The notes below the pieces were generated by a model. The model made no database searches. It saw only the letters and a program-made list of their open reading frames with translations, and had not been told where the DNA came from. From the NCBI GenBank assembly GCA_018262385.1, contig JAGSPQ010000262.1, positions 1-5,873 on the forward strand: a DNA stretch of 5,873 bases, in the 5' to 3' direction. Every line of letters starts with the position of its first letter. The stretch's first letter is position 1. Below are positions 5,844-5,873 of the stretch, one piece after another. This DNA comes from Myxococcaceae bacterium. GTDB taxonomy: Bacteria; Myxococcota; Myxococcia; Myxococcales; Myxococcaceae. The position numbers and the translations under genes are program-made.

Positions 5844-5873
5844 TCAGGGGTTCTCGAACCAGGTGCGCCAGGT
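5844..5873 (-). CDS. Possible 3' end of a converging gene (last nine codons)
   Basis: Reading leftward from the window edge gives Thr-Trp-Arg-Thr-Trp-Phe-Glu-Asn-Pro and then TGA (5844-5846, complement). Every one of the nine codons ends in G or C, matching the bias of the genes here, and the neighbouring bases to the left lose that pattern. The fragment is too short to identify a product and could be chance. Confidence 0.35.
   Translation of the reverse strand, partial: TWRTWFENP

Noticed and set aside
1..5873. CRISPR arrays, tRNA or rRNA genes, insertion sequences, attachment sites
   Set aside because: No regularly spaced repeats, cloverleaf-like segments, transposase motifs or terminal inverted repeats were seen; the window is almost entirely ordinary coding sequence.

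Overview
The window is GC-rich throughout, and almost every codon in the genes ends in G or C. This codon bias, together with a secreted caspase-like protein of a type I recognise from myxobacteria and a sigma/anti-sigma pair carrying a DUF4384-like domain, points to Myxococcota (formerly Deltaproteobacteria). That assignment is inference from gene content; no rRNA or other phylogenetic marker gene lies here.

Left part (1-2852): the 3' end of an RluA-type 23S rRNA/tRNA pseudouridine synthase runs rightward and ends only 4 bp from a converging leftward pair. The pair is purF (glutamine-PRPP amidotransferase, the first committed step of purine synthesis) followed by an AI-2E/PerM-family membrane protein. 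The two are joined by a TGATG junction, which suggests translational coupling. PurF is the clostripain-independent, Fe-S cluster type: Cys2 becomes the N-terminal nucleophile, and four cysteines sit at the positions of the [4Fe-4S] ligands of the Bacillus enzyme.

Middle (2853-2912): a 60-bp divergent, relatively AT-rich spacer separates purF from the rightward operon. It holds a perfect 13-bp palindrome and the Shine-Dalgarno sequence that favours a GTG start for the sigma factor.

Right part (2913-5784): three genes are stitched together by ATGA stop/start overlaps. They encode an ECF-type sigma factor, a membrane-spanning zinc-finger anti-sigma factor with a periplasmic DUF4384-like domain, and an exported caspase-like (peptidase C14) protein whose C-terminal ~150 residues look like an outer-membrane beta-barrel ending in a classical terminal-Phe signal. 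The likely logic is an envelope-sensing switch: the anti-sigma holds the sigma factor at the membrane, and the periplasmic domain and/or the caspase-like protein relays a signal that frees it. The regulatory link to the caspase is inference from operon structure. The final 89 bp are mostly intergenic and probably include the last nine codons of a converging gene.
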